Shown in pieces: positions 43,986 through 53,040 of a stretch of 61,411 nucleotides of DNA. The position numbers and the translations under genes were made by a program. The DNA lies in assembly GCF_002567005.1 (NCBI RefSeq), contig NZ_NUZU01000007.1, forward strand, positions 1-61,411. The letters run 5' to 3'. Numbering within the stretch: the stretch's first letter is position 1; every line of letters starts with the position of its first letter. The stretch is from Bacillus sp. AFS073361. GTDB lineage: Bacteria; Bacillota; Bacilli; Bacillales; Cytobacillaceae. The notes under the pieces were generated by a model. The model was not told the origin of the DNA. It was given only the letters and a program-made list of their open reading frames with translations, and searched no databases.

Positions 43986-44034
43986 GTCAGTTCCCTGGTG
44001 CGTTAAAGCATTAATTCACGCGGGGACTGACCCC
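43986..44034. repeat. Dispersed palindromic repeat, copy B (most complete)
   Basis: The left arm GTCAGTTCCCTGGTGCGTTA and right arm TTAATTCACGCGGGGACTGA-CCCC are imperfect complements. They form a hairpin of about 49 bases, 50 bases after the YerD-like gene. The left arm recurs at 47438 with 21 of 22 bases identical. Confidence 0.7.
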
Positions 44035-44107
44035 ATCTTTAGTGGAAAGTTCCTTTCATTAACTATTGTGCTAAAGTATTATCGTGGTAAAATCTGGTAT
44101 TTTCCTG

Positions 44108-44137
44108 TTGACTATTAGAATTAACATCACCTATAAT
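44108..44137 (+). promoter_or_regulatory. hutH: Sigma-A-type promoter of the hut transcript
   Basis: TTGACT (44108-44113), an 18-base spacer and TATAAT (44132-44137), about 47 bases upstream of a leader reading frame and 175 upstream of hutH. Confidence 0.65.
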
Positions 44138-44183
44138 TAACATGGTAATAGAATAATAGACTATGAAGAAGGGAAGGAAACGT

Positions 44184-44252
44184 ATGAGGCAGCGCATAAA
44201 AATGGTTACACATTCAAAAATGGGAATAAAAGAGGCTGGACTCCAATTCTAA
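44184..44252 (+). CDS. Possible 22-residue leader peptide upstream of hutH
   Basis: ATG 44184 lies behind AAGGGAAGGAAA. The frame reads MRQRIKMVTHSKMGIKEAG then LQF and stops inside the following terminator stem. It contains one His codon. The arrangement (promoter, short frame, terminator, structural gene) resembles a leader-peptide attenuator, but one His codon is weak evidence. In B. subtilis the gene before hutH is hutP, and no HutP is encoded here. Confidence 0.4.
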   Translation: MRQRIKMVTHSKMGIKEAGLQF

Positions 44253-44280
44253 TCGGAATCGGAATCCAGCCTCTTTCTTT
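44229..44280 (+). terminator. Attenuator-like terminator directly upstream of hutH
   Basis: A perfect 12-bp stem AAAGAGGCTGGA / TCCAGCCTCTTT continues inward with further pairs (TCC/GGA, ATTCT/GGAAT) to a 4-base loop, and is followed by CTTTATT. It lies between the hut promoter and hutH, so it must be passed for hutH expression. Confidence 0.8.
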
Positions 44281-44311
44281 ATTATACTAAAGTGATAGAG
44301 GAGTAGAAGTA

Positions 44312-45829
44312 ATGATCACATTGACAGGTCAAAATTTAACATTGAAACAAATGAAGGAAATTTTATTCGGTAATCAAAAGGTAAGCGCTTCAGAACTGAG
44401 TATGGAGGCGGCTAGAAAGAGTCGGGAAGCCGTAGAAAGAATTGTTTCAGAATCAAAAGTAGTCTATGGGATTACCACAGGGTTTGGAAAATTTAGTGAC
44501 GTCCTTATTGATAAAGATCATGTTCAAGATCTTCAGCTTAATTTAATTCGTTCACATGCTTGCGGCGTAGGTGAGCCGTTTCCAGAGGTGGTCGCAAAAG
44601 CAATGGTCCTTCTTCGCGCAAACGCACTATTAAAGGGCTATTCTGGAATTAGACCGCTCGTTATTGAAAGGTTACTAGATTTAGTAAACAAGGATATTAT
44701 CCCTGTGATTCCTCAGCAAGGTTCCCTTGGAGCAAGCGGAGATTTGGCACCGCTTTCACATTTGGCGTTAGTGTTAATCGGGGAAGGTGAAGTATTTTAT
44801 AAAGGAAATCGAATGGATTCACTTGAAGCCTTACAGCTAGAAGGAATTTTCCCAGTCACACTTGAGGCAAAAGAAGGACTTGCACTTATCAATGGAACCC
44901 AAGCCATGACTGCAATGGGAGTTGTCGGTTATCTTGAAGCAGAACAACTCGCATTCCAAAGTGAGTTAATTTCCTCGATGACGATTGAGGGATTACAAGG
45001 GATTATTGATGCCTTTGCTGAAGAAGTTCATATTGCAAGAGGTTATCAACAGCAAATTGATACCGCAGCTAGAATCCGAGGTTACCTAAGCGATAGTTTA
45101 CTGACGACCACACAAGGGGAGTTGCGAGTGCAGGATGCGTATTCGCTCCGCTGTATCCCACAAGTTCATGGTGCCACGTGGCAAGCACTTGATTATGTGA
45201 AAGAAAAATTAGAAATTGAAATGAATGCCGCAACAGATAATCCACTCATTTTTGATGATGGTGAAAAGGTCATTTCCGGTGGGAACTTCCATGGACAGCC
45301 CATTGCTTTTGCCATGGATTTTATGAAAATTGCTGTTGCGGAAATGGCCAATATATCTGAAAGACGAATTGAACGGTTAATCAATCCGCAGTTAAATGAT
45401 TTACCGCCATTTTTAAGCCCTGAACCAGGATTACAATCTGGTGCGATGATCATGCAATATGTTGCCGCATCTCTTGTATCAGAAAACAAAACGCTGGCAC
45501 ATCCAGCCAGTGTAGATTCGATTCCTTCTTCTGCGAATCAAGAGGATCATGTAAGCATGGGAACGATTGCTTCAAGACATGCTCATCAAATTATTCAGAA
45601 TACAAGAAAAGTCCTGGCGATTGAGCTTATTTGTGCGATGCAGGCGGTCGAATACCGTGGAGTTGAAAAACTGGCAAGCCAAACAAAACGGCTTTATGAG
45701 AAAGGAAGAGAACTCGTTCCTTCTATTAAAAAAGACCGGATTTTCTCAAAAGATATTGAAAAATCTGCTGAGGGTCTGAAAACAATGAATCTGACAAAAC
45801 TATTTGAGCAGGTCGACAGTGTAAGGTAA
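44312..45829 (+). CDS. hutH: Histidine ammonia-lyase HutH
   Basis: 505 residues. HutH converts L-histidine to urocanate and ammonia. The MIO prosthetic group forms from A141-S142-G143 in [17 protein letters not shown]. Other motifs are [56 protein letters not shown] and ATDNPLIF. The start is ATG 44312 behind AGAGGAGTAGAAGTA. hutU, hutI and hutG are absent from the window. Only a permease gene follows. Confidence 0.95.
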   Translation: MITLTGQNLTLKQMKEILFGNQKVSASELSMEAARKSREAVERIVSESKVVYGITTGFGKFSDVLIDKDHVQDLQLNLIRSHACGVGEPFPEVVAKAMVLLRANALLKGYSGIRPLVIERLLDLVNKDIIPVIPQQGSLGASGDLAPLSHLALVLIGEGEVFYKGNRMDSLEALQLEGIFPVTLEAKEGLALINGTQAMTAMGVVGYLEAEQLAFQSELISSMTIEGLQGIIDAFAEEVHIARGYQQQIDTAARIRGYLSDSLLTTTQGELRVQDAYSLRCIPQVHGATWQALDYVKEKLEIEMNAATDNPLIFDDGEKVISGGNFHGQPIAFAMDFMKIAVAEMANISERRIERLINPQLNDLPPFLSPEPGLQSGAMIMQYVAASLVSENKTLAHPASVDSIPSSANQEDHVSMGTIASRHAHQIIQNTRKVLAIELICAMQAVEYRGVEKLASQTKRLYEKGRELVPSIKKDRIFSKDIEKSAEGLKTMNLTKLFEQVDSVR

Positions 45830-45901
45830 ATTTCACCATCTAAACTTAATAGAAAAGAAGAAGAGCTTTAACCAACCTACTATTATAAAAAGAGGTGTTA
45901 T

Positions 45902-47383
45902 ATGCAAAATACGGCACTTAAAGCCCAAGAAACAGTACATGAACATGAGTTTGCCGAACATTTAGAAAGAAAGCTTAAAACGCGACATCTTACCATGATT
46001 GCTATCGGGGGAACAATTGGAACAGGGTTATTTTTAGCCAGTGGAACCACGATACATGATGCTGGGCCAGGTGGAGCTTTAGCTGCCTATATCATTGCAG
46101 GAATCATGGTTTATTTTATCATGGGCAGCTTAGGCGAAATGGCGGCTTTTATTCCGATTTCAGGTTCTTTTAGTACGTATACCTCAAGGTTTGTCGACCC
46201 TGCATTGGGTTTTGCCGTTGGCTGGAACTATTGGTACAATAATGCGATTATTTTTGCTTTGGAATTATCAGCCTCGGCATTGATCATGAAATATTGGTTT
46301 CCAGATGTCCCAGGAATCATTTGGAGCGCAACTTTCCTTGTCCTAATTTTTGGTCTTAACTTTTTATCCGTAAAGGGGTATGGTGAATCAGAATTTTGGT
46401 TTTCATTGATTAAAGTTGCAACCATTTTATTATTTATTGTTGTTGGGTTACTCATGATCTTTGGAATTATGAAAGGCCATAGTGGCGGATTTGATAACTT
46501 CACCAAAGGAGAAGCCCCATTTAAAGGCGGCCTGTTATCCATATTTAGTGTATTTATGGTGGTGGGATTTGCCTTTCAAGGCACGGAGCTTGTCGGGATT
46601 ACAGCTGGTGAAAGTGAAAATCCTGCAAAAAATTTACCTAAGGCAGTGAAACAGATCTTCTGGAGAATTTTATTGTTTTATGTTTTAGCGATTTTTATTA
46701 TTGGATGTTTGATCAGCTATTCCGATCCAAAATTATTAAGCTCTGATTTAGAGAATATTGCAGTAAGTCCGTTTACGTTAGTATTTGAAAATGCAGGACT
46801 TGCCTTTGCGGCGGCTGCCATGAATGCAGTAATCCTTACTTCCGTACTGTCAGCAGGAAATTCCACATTATACGCCGCATCGCGTGTCCTTTGGGTATTG
46901 GCAGAAGAGGGAAAAGCCCCGTCATTCTTGAAAAAAGTAAATAAAGGTGGAGTTCCGATTAACGCATTATACATATCAACTCTTGTTGGCATGCTGTGCT
47001 TTCTTACCTCCCTTTTTGGTGATGGAACGGTTTATTCTTGGCTATTAAACGCTGCTGGCTTAGCTGGTTATATCTCTTGGTTAAGTATTTCGGTTACACA
47101 TTATCGATTCCGTAAAGCATATGTTGCACAAGGAAGAGATTTCAAAGACATGCCCTATAAAGCAAAATGGTTCCCATTAGGTCCGATCTTGGCAACAGTA
47201 TTATGTTTAATCGCCATGCTTGGGACAAATTACGGGGCATTTATTGGTTCAAAGGTTGACTGGTATGGTGTATTGGTTTCTTATATTGGACTACCTCTAT
47301 TCTTAATAGGTTATTTAGGCTATAAAAGTATCAACAAAACAAAAATCGTGCCATTAAAAAAGGCCGATTTCAGCAGAGATTAA
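45902..47383 (+). CDS. Amino acid permease (APC superfamily), probably for histidine
   Basis: 493 residues with about 12 membrane segments. The signature is LKTRHLTMIAIGGTIGTGLFLASGTTIHDAGPGGALAAYI at the start and GFAFQGTELVGITAGESENPAKNLPKAVKQIFWRI in the middle, both typical of the LysP/AAP-type amino acid transporter family. The start is ATG behind AAAGAGGTGTTAT, 72 bases after hutH with no terminator between. Histidine uptake is inferred from this position only. Lysine or another amino acid is possible. Confidence 0.82.
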   Translation: MQNTALKAQETVHEHEFAEHLERKLKTRHLTMIAIGGTIGTGLFLASGTTIHDAGPGGALAAYIIAGIMVYFIMGSLGEMAAFIPISGSFSTYTSRFVDPALGFAVGWNYWYNNAIIFALELSASALIMKYWFPDVPGIIWSATFLVLIFGLNFLSVKGYGESEFWFSLIKVATILLFIVVGLLMIFGIMKGHSGGFDNFTKGEAPFKGGLLSIFSVFMVVGFAFQGTELVGITAGESENPAKNLPKAVKQIFWRILLFYVLAIFIIGCLISYSDPKLLSSDLENIAVSPFTLVFENAGLAFAAAAMNAVILTSVLSAGNSTLYAASRVLWVLAEEGKAPSFLKKVNKGGVPINALYISTLVGMLCFLTSLFGDGTVYSWLLNAAGLAGYISWLSISVTHYRFRKAYVAQGRDFKDMPYKAKWFPLGPILATVLCLIAMLGTNYGAFIGSKVDWYGVLVSYIGLPLFLIGYLGYKSINKTKIVPLKKADFSRD

Positions 47384-47433
47384 TGGTATATTATTCAGCT
47401 ATTGCAGGAACGCTATAGAAGGATTTCTAGTTT

Positions 47434-47475
47434 GGGGTCAGTTCCCCGGTGCGTTAAAACTTTACCCCACCGGGA
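47434..47475. repeat. Dispersed palindromic repeat, copy C
   Basis: GGGGTCAGTTCCCCGGTGCG then TTAAA repeats the left arm of the 43986 element. TTCCCCGGTG is answered by CACCGGGAA (one base deleted) at 47468-47476. It lies between the permease stop and its terminator, in a 336-base gap whose remainder (47525-47719) shows only the ger leader. Confidence 0.65.
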
Positions 47476-47493
47476 ATAAAATATTTAATTTCT

Positions 47494-47524
47494 AGGATAC
47501 TGTTAATTTAGTATCCTTTTTTTT
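47494..47524 (+). terminator. Terminator of the hutH-permease transcript
   Basis: AGGATACT pairs with AGTATCCT, 8-base loop, then seven or more T. Confidence 0.85.
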
Positions 47525-47719
47525 GTCCAACTATTCTTATGTAGTCTACCAATTCGGGTGGAGTTCATTAGGAAGGAAATGCTAGAGTGAACGTTTAAAA
47601 AAATTACTTCGTCGGAAGGATCAAACAAAATTTTATAATATTTTCCAAAAAGGGTAAACTACCGAAAACCGTTGTTTGAACGGAACTTTACCGCTGAATT
47701 AAAAGAGAGGAGGATTGGA

Positions 47720-48787
47720 TTGATCCAAAAGGTGATTCATTCTACACATATTTATATTCTGCTCATCATGTCCACCGGATTTATAGTCCATGTCTTGCTG
47801 CTTCCTATGATATTAACCGCATCCAATCGGGACTCATGGCTCTCTGTAATCGGCAGCGTTGCTCCTTTAATCCTTTGGACGGTCATGATTTATTATCTCA
47901 ATAAAAAGTTTGAGCAAAAAAATATGTTCTCTTTGTTATTTTCATTGCCTTCCTTCATTTCCTATTCGATTCGTATTTTGTTGGGTCTTTATTTTTTTCT
48001 TACTGCATTTATCACGTTCAAGTATACAGGCTTTTGGGCTAAATTAAATTACACGGCTGACATACCTGATTTCTTGGCTGTCGTTACCTTTGCCTCTCTT
48101 TGCTATTATGCGTCACTGAAAGGAATTAGAACCATCGGCTCGTTAGCGATTTTCTTTTTGCCTTTTGTTGTGATGTTAGGGTTTTTAGTGGGAATTGGAA
48201 ATATAAAATATAAGGATTACAGCATGCTGTTCCCTGTTTTTGAGCGTGGATATAAAGATTTCTTTTTAGGAATCATGTATGCATGCTCCAGTTCATTTGA
48301 AATCATTTACTTTCTGTTTATCACACCCTTTATAAAAGACCGGATCAAAATCAAGCCGCTGATGATTGTTAGCATCGTCATCTTCTTCCTAGCATTAGGG
48401 CCTTTGATGGGAGGAATCGCTTTATTTGGTGCGGAGGAGGCAGAAAAGATGAAGGTTCCTGCCTATGAACAATGGAAAATGCTAACAATTGGCATCAATA
48501 TCGAACGCGTGGATTTTTTGTCAATCTTTCAATGGCGCTCTGGAGCATTCATACGGATCAGTTTAAGTATGTTTATCGTAAATCAATTATTGAATCGCGA
48601 CCAAAAAAAGAGCTGGATTCTTCCCTTGCTTTATACGCTGCTCATCACCAGTGTGTTAATTCCATGGGATTTCAGTTCCTTTTTTTCCATCTTATATTCC
48701 GTTTATTTTCCTGCAAGCTTAGTCTTTTTGCTTTTTATATTTGGGTTGATGTTCTTTCTTAGTCGAATTAAGGGGGAATCTCCGTGA
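47720..48787 (+). CDS. Spore germinant receptor B subunit (GerAB/GerKB family permease)
   Basis: 355 residues with about 10 membrane segments of the spore germination APC-like transporter family (VIHSTHIYILLIMSTGFIVHVLLLP, PSFISYSIRILLGLYFFLTAFITFKYTGFWAKLNYTADIPDFLAVV, KDFFLGIMYACSSSFEIIYFLF). The B subunit binds the germinant. The start is taken as TTG 47720, 6 bases after GAGAGGAGG. A TTG at 47672 gives 16 more residues but has no ribosome site. It ends in a GTGA overlap with the A-subunit gene. Gene order is B-A-C rather than A-B-C. Confidence 0.85.
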   Translation: MIQKVIHSTHIYILLIMSTGFIVHVLLLPMILTASNRDSWLSVIGSVAPLILWTVMIYYLNKKFEQKNMFSLLFSLPSFISYSIRILLGLYFFLTAFITFKYTGFWAKLNYTADIPDFLAVVTFASLCYYASLKGIRTIGSLAIFFLPFVVMLGFLVGIGNIKYKDYSMLFPVFERGYKDFFLGIMYACSSSFEIIYFLFITPFIKDRIKIKPLMIVSIVIFFLALGPLMGGIALFGAEEAEKMKVPAYEQWKMLTIGINIERVDFLSIFQWRSGAFIRISLSMFIVNQLLNRDQKKSWILPLLYTLLITSVLIPWDFSSFFSILYSVYFPASLVFLLFIFGLMFFLSRIKGESP

Positions 48788-50232
48788 AAAGAAATAACCT
48801 GACCGTACTCAAATGGAAAGAGTGGTTTAAAGATTCTTCTGATATTGTCGTGCAAACCAAATCCTATCAAAGCAGTACCCATTGTCTCGCCTTTTTATAT
48901 TGCCCAAATTTAGTGGACACAAAGGTAATAAACGAAACCATTCTCCCTAACATCAAGGAAGCGATGGAAAAAGAGCGAACACTGAGAATTGAACACTTAC
49001 ACTTTCTCTTGGGAGTCACCAAGCTTTCAGATGATGCTAATATCAAGTATGAAATAGAGCAAAGGCTTTTTTCTGGAGAATTAGTCATTTTGAATGAGGA
49101 AACAAACGATGTATTTTTTATTCCCGTCTCTAATGCACCTAAGAGGAGCCCGGAAGAAACCAATTTGGAATCTTCGGTTCGGGGGCCAAGAGATGGCTTT
49201 ATCGAAAATATATCCGATAATATGGCGCTGATCCGTCAACGATTGAAAACATCTACTTTAAAAAGCGTCGATTATACGATTGGAGAAAGAAGTAAAACGA
49301 AAATTTCTCTGCTCTATATAGAGGATATCATCAATCCCTCTATTTTGGATGACGTGCAAAGTCGATTAAAATCTTTTACGATTGATATCTTAAGCAGCAG
49401 CAACCAATTGGAAGAAATGCTCTATGACCGCCTCTTTTCCATTTTTCCCTTAATGGACTACTCCGGCAGACCCGATTATATTGTGGACTCCTTGAATCAA
49501 GGGAGATTTGCCATTTTGGTGGATGGAAGTCCTAGTTGTTTGATTGGTCCGACAGCTCTTACGCAATTAGCGATTTCGCCAGAAGATGTGCACACTAGTT
49601 TTTTTTACACTAGTTTCGTTCGTTTACTAAGGTTATCGGCTATAATCACGACCGTTTTATTGCCTGGCTTTTTCATTGCCTTAATCACACATCAAACCGA
49701 GCAGATCCCTTATAATCTGCTTGCTACCATCGCTGTGTCAAGATCAGGGCTTCCTTTATCAGGCTCAATGGAAGCGTTTATCATGCTTACTTTATTTGAA
49801 TTGTTTAAGGAAGCAGGGCTCAGGCTTCCAAAAGCGGTAGGACAAACCGTCGCCGTTTTAGGCGGGTTAATAATCGGAGATGCGGCAATCCGAGCCGGGT
49901 TAACGTCTCCTGCCATGCTGGTGGTGATTTCGATTACCGTCATTTCAGGGTATACATTGATCAACCAAAACTTATCGGGGAATGTGCTTATTCTTCGCTA
50001 TTTCGTTCTTACCCTGTCATCCCTGTTCGGGATGTATGGATTTTTTCTTTCCTTTTTTTTCATTATCACCCTTGTTGTTTCGCTTGAAAGTTTCGGGCAG
50101 CCCTATGTATCCGTATTTGCATTTCCAAATATGTCTAATATCCCAAAAATGCTTATCAAATTACCCTATAAGCTATTAAAAAAACGCAATTCTACTTTTC
50201 AACCAAAGGACACTACCAGACAGAAGGAGTAG
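48784..50232 (+). CDS. Spore germinant receptor A subunit (GerAA/GerKA family)
   Basis: 482 residues, GTG start overlapping the B-subunit stop. The N-terminal soluble domain (about 1-270) contains RGPRDGFIENISDNMALIRQRLKT and SKTKISLLYIEDIINPSILDDVQSRL, the family hallmark. FAILVDGSPSCLIGPTALTQLAISPEDV precedes about five membrane helices, including LLATIAVSRSGLPLSGSMEAFIMLTLFELFKEAGLRLPKAVGQTVAVLGGLIIGDAAIRAGLTSP. The A subunit is thought to oligomerise into a channel in the inner spore membrane. It is separated by 6 bases from the C-subunit gene. Confidence 0.92.
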   Translation: MKRNNLTVLKWKEWFKDSSDIVVQTKSYQSSTHCLAFLYCPNLVDTKVINETILPNIKEAMEKERTLRIEHLHFLLGVTKLSDDANIKYEIEQRLFSGELVILNEETNDVFFIPVSNAPKRSPEETNLESSVRGPRDGFIENISDNMALIRQRLKTSTLKSVDYTIGERSKTKISLLYIEDIINPSILDDVQSRLKSFTIDILSSSNQLEEMLYDRLFSIFPLMDYSGRPDYIVDSLNQGRFAILVDGSPSCLIGPTALTQLAISPEDVHTSFFYTSFVRLLRLSAIITTVLLPGFFIALITHQTEQIPYNLLATIAVSRSGLPLSGSMEAFIMLTLFELFKEAGLRLPKAVGQTVAVLGGLIIGDAAIRAGLTSPAMLVVISITVISGYTLINQNLSGNVLILRYFVLTLSSLFGMYGFFLSFFFIITLVVSLESFGQPYVSVFAFPNMSNIPKMLIKLPYKLLKKRNSTFQPKDTTRQKE

Positions 50233-50238
50233 TTTTCC

Positions 50239-51369
50239 ATGAGGAACCTGATTTCTTTCATCATCATAACGAGCCTTATGTTTCTTTTGACAGGTTGTTT
50301 TGGGGCAAAAGAAATCGAAGGCGAGACGTATATTACCGCTATGGGAATGGACTATAAAGAGGGAGCATTTAAACTCTATATTCAGGGTCTAAATTTTGGG
50401 AATATCGCTAAACAAGAAGGAGGTCCTTTAGAACAACAGCCTATTTTAATCGGGGAGGCGAAAGGAGAAAGTCTCGCGGCAGCACTTGGGGAATTGGAAC
50501 AACTGACCGCATTGCCATTAAATTATGGACATATTAAAACCATCATACTTAGCGACAGTATCTTGAAAGAAAAAATAGAGGTTGTGATGGATCTTATTAG
50601 TCGGTCTCCATTTTTGAGGTACAACATCTTCATTTTTGGTACAGGAGAGAATCTAAAATCGTTAATGGAAACGCAAAGCTTTTTTAATTATCCACAATTG
50701 TATACGGTCATCCATAGACCAGAAGAGGTCATCCATTATGATTATTCACTCCCGATCATTAAATACCATCAATTTACTTCCCGTTATAACCGATCGGTTG
50801 GAACGACTTTAATCCCGTCGTTAAACATCGATAATAACCATTTTACGGAAGGAAAGAAAAAATCAATCGCCCATATCAATGGAGAATATGTGTTTTCCAA
50901 GCAGCACTTTAAAGGTTGGTTGAGCAAAAAGGAGTTTAGTGGACTCCGTTGGCTCACAGGACAAAACCAAGATGTCTTTATCCGGCCTGGGAACGAAAAC
51001 CTATCAGTACGAGTGAGAAACCTTAAAACAAAAATCTTAGTTTCAAAAGAAAAGGACCCTACATATAAGATTGTGGTTAAAGGAAAGGGAATTATGACTC
51101 AAAATAGCAAAAATAAAACACTAAAAGAAGTGGAAAAGGAGATCAATAAAATAATAAAAAATGAAATTTTATCGACTGTAAAAAAAGGTGACCAGCTGAA
51201 TACAGATGTCTTGAACATTAGTGAGAAATCGTATAAATATTATTTGAACCATTGGAGTATCGACACAATAAGAAAATTTAACGTTCATTCGGTAAAACAG
51301 ATACAGGTCAAGATCAAATTGGAACCGGGGAATTACAAATATGGAAATGCAAAAAAAGACGCGGCATAA
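50239..51369 (+). CDS. Spore germinant receptor C subunit, lipoprotein (GerAC/GerKC family)
   Basis: 376 residues with lipobox LTGC (Cys20). Family features are EIEGETYITAMGMDYKEGAFKLYIQGLNFGNIAKQEG, LNYGHIKTIILSDSILKE and the C-terminal domain KIVVKGKGIMTQNSKNKTLKEVEKEINKIIKNEI. It completes the receptor at the outer face of the inner spore membrane. The start is ATG behind AGAAGGAGTAG. Confidence 0.9.
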   Translation: MRNLISFIIITSLMFLLTGCFGAKEIEGETYITAMGMDYKEGAFKLYIQGLNFGNIAKQEGGPLEQQPILIGEAKGESLAAALGELEQLTALPLNYGHIKTIILSDSILKEKIEVVMDLISRSPFLRYNIFIFGTGENLKSLMETQSFFNYPQLYTVIHRPEEVIHYDYSLPIIKYHQFTSRYNRSVGTTLIPSLNIDNNHFTEGKKKSIAHINGEYVFSKQHFKGWLSKKEFSGLRWLTGQNQDVFIRPGNENLSVRVRNLKTKILVSKEKDPTYKIVVKGKGIMTQNSKNKTLKEVEKEINKIIKNEILSTVKKGDQLNTDVLNISEKSYKYYLNHWSIDTIRKFNVHSVKQIQVKIKLEPGNYKYGNAKKDAA

Positions 51370-51573
51370 TGCTGTGTCTTTTGTTATTAAAATATATCAC
51401 TTTTGAAAAGAAAGGGTAGGCAATAATCAAAGTTTTTTAAAATATTTTTACTATTACAATATTTGAAATATTTACAACGATTGTTATATGTGATACCTTA
51501 TAAATATAAAGTGTAACAAAAATCACACTGATAACAAAAATAACGTTACATGTTTTTCCTGCAATGAGATTTT

Positions 51574-51588
51574 TTGTAAGCGTTTAAA
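51574..51588. promoter_or_regulatory. cre-like site before paaK
   Basis: TTGTAAGCGTTTAAA differs from the cre consensus only at the conserved C. It lies 32 bases before the paaK start, so catabolite repression of phenylacetate use is plausible. Confidence 0.5.
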
Positions 51589-51619
51589 AGGGATTGAATC
51601 AAACAAAGGGGATGAAGTA

Positions 51620-52945
51620 ATGATTATTCATGACGTTGAAACGTATTCACAAGAGGAAATGAAAGCGCTACAGTTGAAGCGGTTAAAGGAAACGGTAAAA
51701 AGAGTGACGGCTAAAGTACCTTTTTATCAAGAAAAGTTTAATGAACTTAATATAACAGCAGAGGACATCCAAACTGTAGAAGACGTTAGGAAACTGCCAT
51801 TTACAAAAAAAGAAGCTTTACGTGACAATTACCCTTTCAACTTATTTGCGGCTGACATGAAAGACATCATTCGCATTCATGCTTCTTCTGGTACAAGCGG
51901 AAAGCCAACAGTAGTGGGCTATACAAAGAACGATATTGATAATTGGGCAGATATGGTTGCCCGCGCCATTGCAATAGCGGGTGGAGAACCAGATGGAGTA
52001 TTTCAAAATGCGTACGGATATGGATTATTTACAGGTGGATTAGGAATTCATTATGGAGCAGAAAGACTTGGCATGGCGACAGTTCCGATATCCGGGGGGA
52101 ATACAGACCGCCAAATTACTGTCATTGAAGACTTTAAGCCAACTGTAATTGCTGGAACACCTTCCTATATTCTGAAAGTTGCAGAAGAAATGGAATATTT
52201 GGGGAAAGATCCAAAAAACAGCTCTTTAAAATTTGGTATTTTTGGGGCAGAGCCATGGTCGGAAGAAATGCGTAGAGTTTTAGAAGAAAAGTTTGGTATT
52301 AAAGCCTGTGATATTTATGGTTTGAGTGAAGTAATGGGACCGGGAGTAGCGATGGAATGTCATGAATCGCAAGATGGATTACATATTGCGGAGGATCATT
52401 TTATCGTGGAAGTCATCAATCCGGATACCCTTGAACCTGTAGCCGATGGTGAAGAAGGCGAATTGGTTTTCACTAGCTTAACGAAAGAGGCATTTCCAGT
52501 TATACGTTATCGTACAGGAGATATCGCTTCTATTACGAGGGAAAAATGCAAATGCGGCAGAACAACCACAAGAATGTCACGTGTGAAGGGCCGTATCGAT
52601 GATATGCTCATTATCCGTGGAGTAAATGTCTTTCCGTCTGAGATTGAACATTTTTTAATCCAAATTGAGGATCTCGCGCCGCATTACCAGGTCCGTCTGC
52701 GTCGGGAAGGAACGTTGGATGTAGTGGAATTACATGTGGAAGTTACTGAAGAGGTATACCAACAAGTAAATAACGACATTCAGAATGAGCGTATTCAACT
52801 TGTTATGAAAAAAGTACAGCATTCGATGAAGAATAACTGTTTGGTGAGCATGAAGGTAAAAGTGCTTGCTCCAAGAAGTATTCCTAGATCTGAAGGCAAA
52901 GCAGTCCGCATTGTGGATGAGCGGAAAGTTGCTGTTACTGTATAA
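51620..52945 (+). CDS. paaK: Phenylacetate-CoA ligase PaaK
   Basis: 441 residues. PaaK activates phenylacetate to phenylacetyl-CoA with ATP. It is an ANL-superfamily enzyme: P-loop IHASSGTSGKPTVVGYT, then YGYGLFTGGLGIHYGAERLG, YGLSEVMGPG (motif A5), YRTGDIASI (A7), RIDDMLIIRGVNVFPSEIE (A8). The C-terminus ends with SEGKAVRIVD, carrying the catalytic Lys. The start is ATG behind AAAGGGGATGAAGTA. It is the first gene of the paa cluster, separated from paaA by 95 AT-rich bases that appear to hold a second promoter. Confidence 0.95.
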   Translation: MIIHDVETYSQEEMKALQLKRLKETVKRVTAKVPFYQEKFNELNITAEDIQTVEDVRKLPFTKKEALRDNYPFNLFAADMKDIIRIHASSGTSGKPTVVGYTKNDIDNWADMVARAIAIAGGEPDGVFQNAYGYGLFTGGLGIHYGAERLGMATVPISGGNTDRQITVIEDFKPTVIAGTPSYILKVAEEMEYLGKDPKNSSLKFGIFGAEPWSEEMRRVLEEKFGIKACDIYGLSEVMGPGVAMECHESQDGLHIAEDHFIVEVINPDTLEPVADGEEGELVFTSLTKEAFPVIRYRTGDIASITREKCKCGRTTTRMSRVKGRIDDMLIIRGVNVFPSEIEHFLIQIEDLAPHYQVRLRREGTLDVVELHVEVTEEVYQQVNNDIQNERIQLVMKKVQHSMKNNCLVSMKVKVLAPRSIPRSEGKAVRIVDERKVAVTV

Positions 52946-52970
52946 AATATTAAATTTTTATAAAAATTAT

Positions 52971-53010
52971 TTGATTTTTAATATAACCATAATTTATAAT
53001 ATCGTTATAT
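52971..53010 (+). promoter_or_regulatory. paaA: Promoter with flanking inverted repeat before paaA
   Basis: TTGATT (52971-52976), an 18-base spacer and TATAAT (52995-53000). ATATAAC (52981-52987) and GTTATAT (53004-53010) form an inverted repeat around the -10, a possible operator. A GTTATAT also occurs upstream of paaK at 51483. Confidence 0.5.
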
Positions 53011-53040
53011 AAGTGTTATACGAAAGGGAGGGAATAGACG

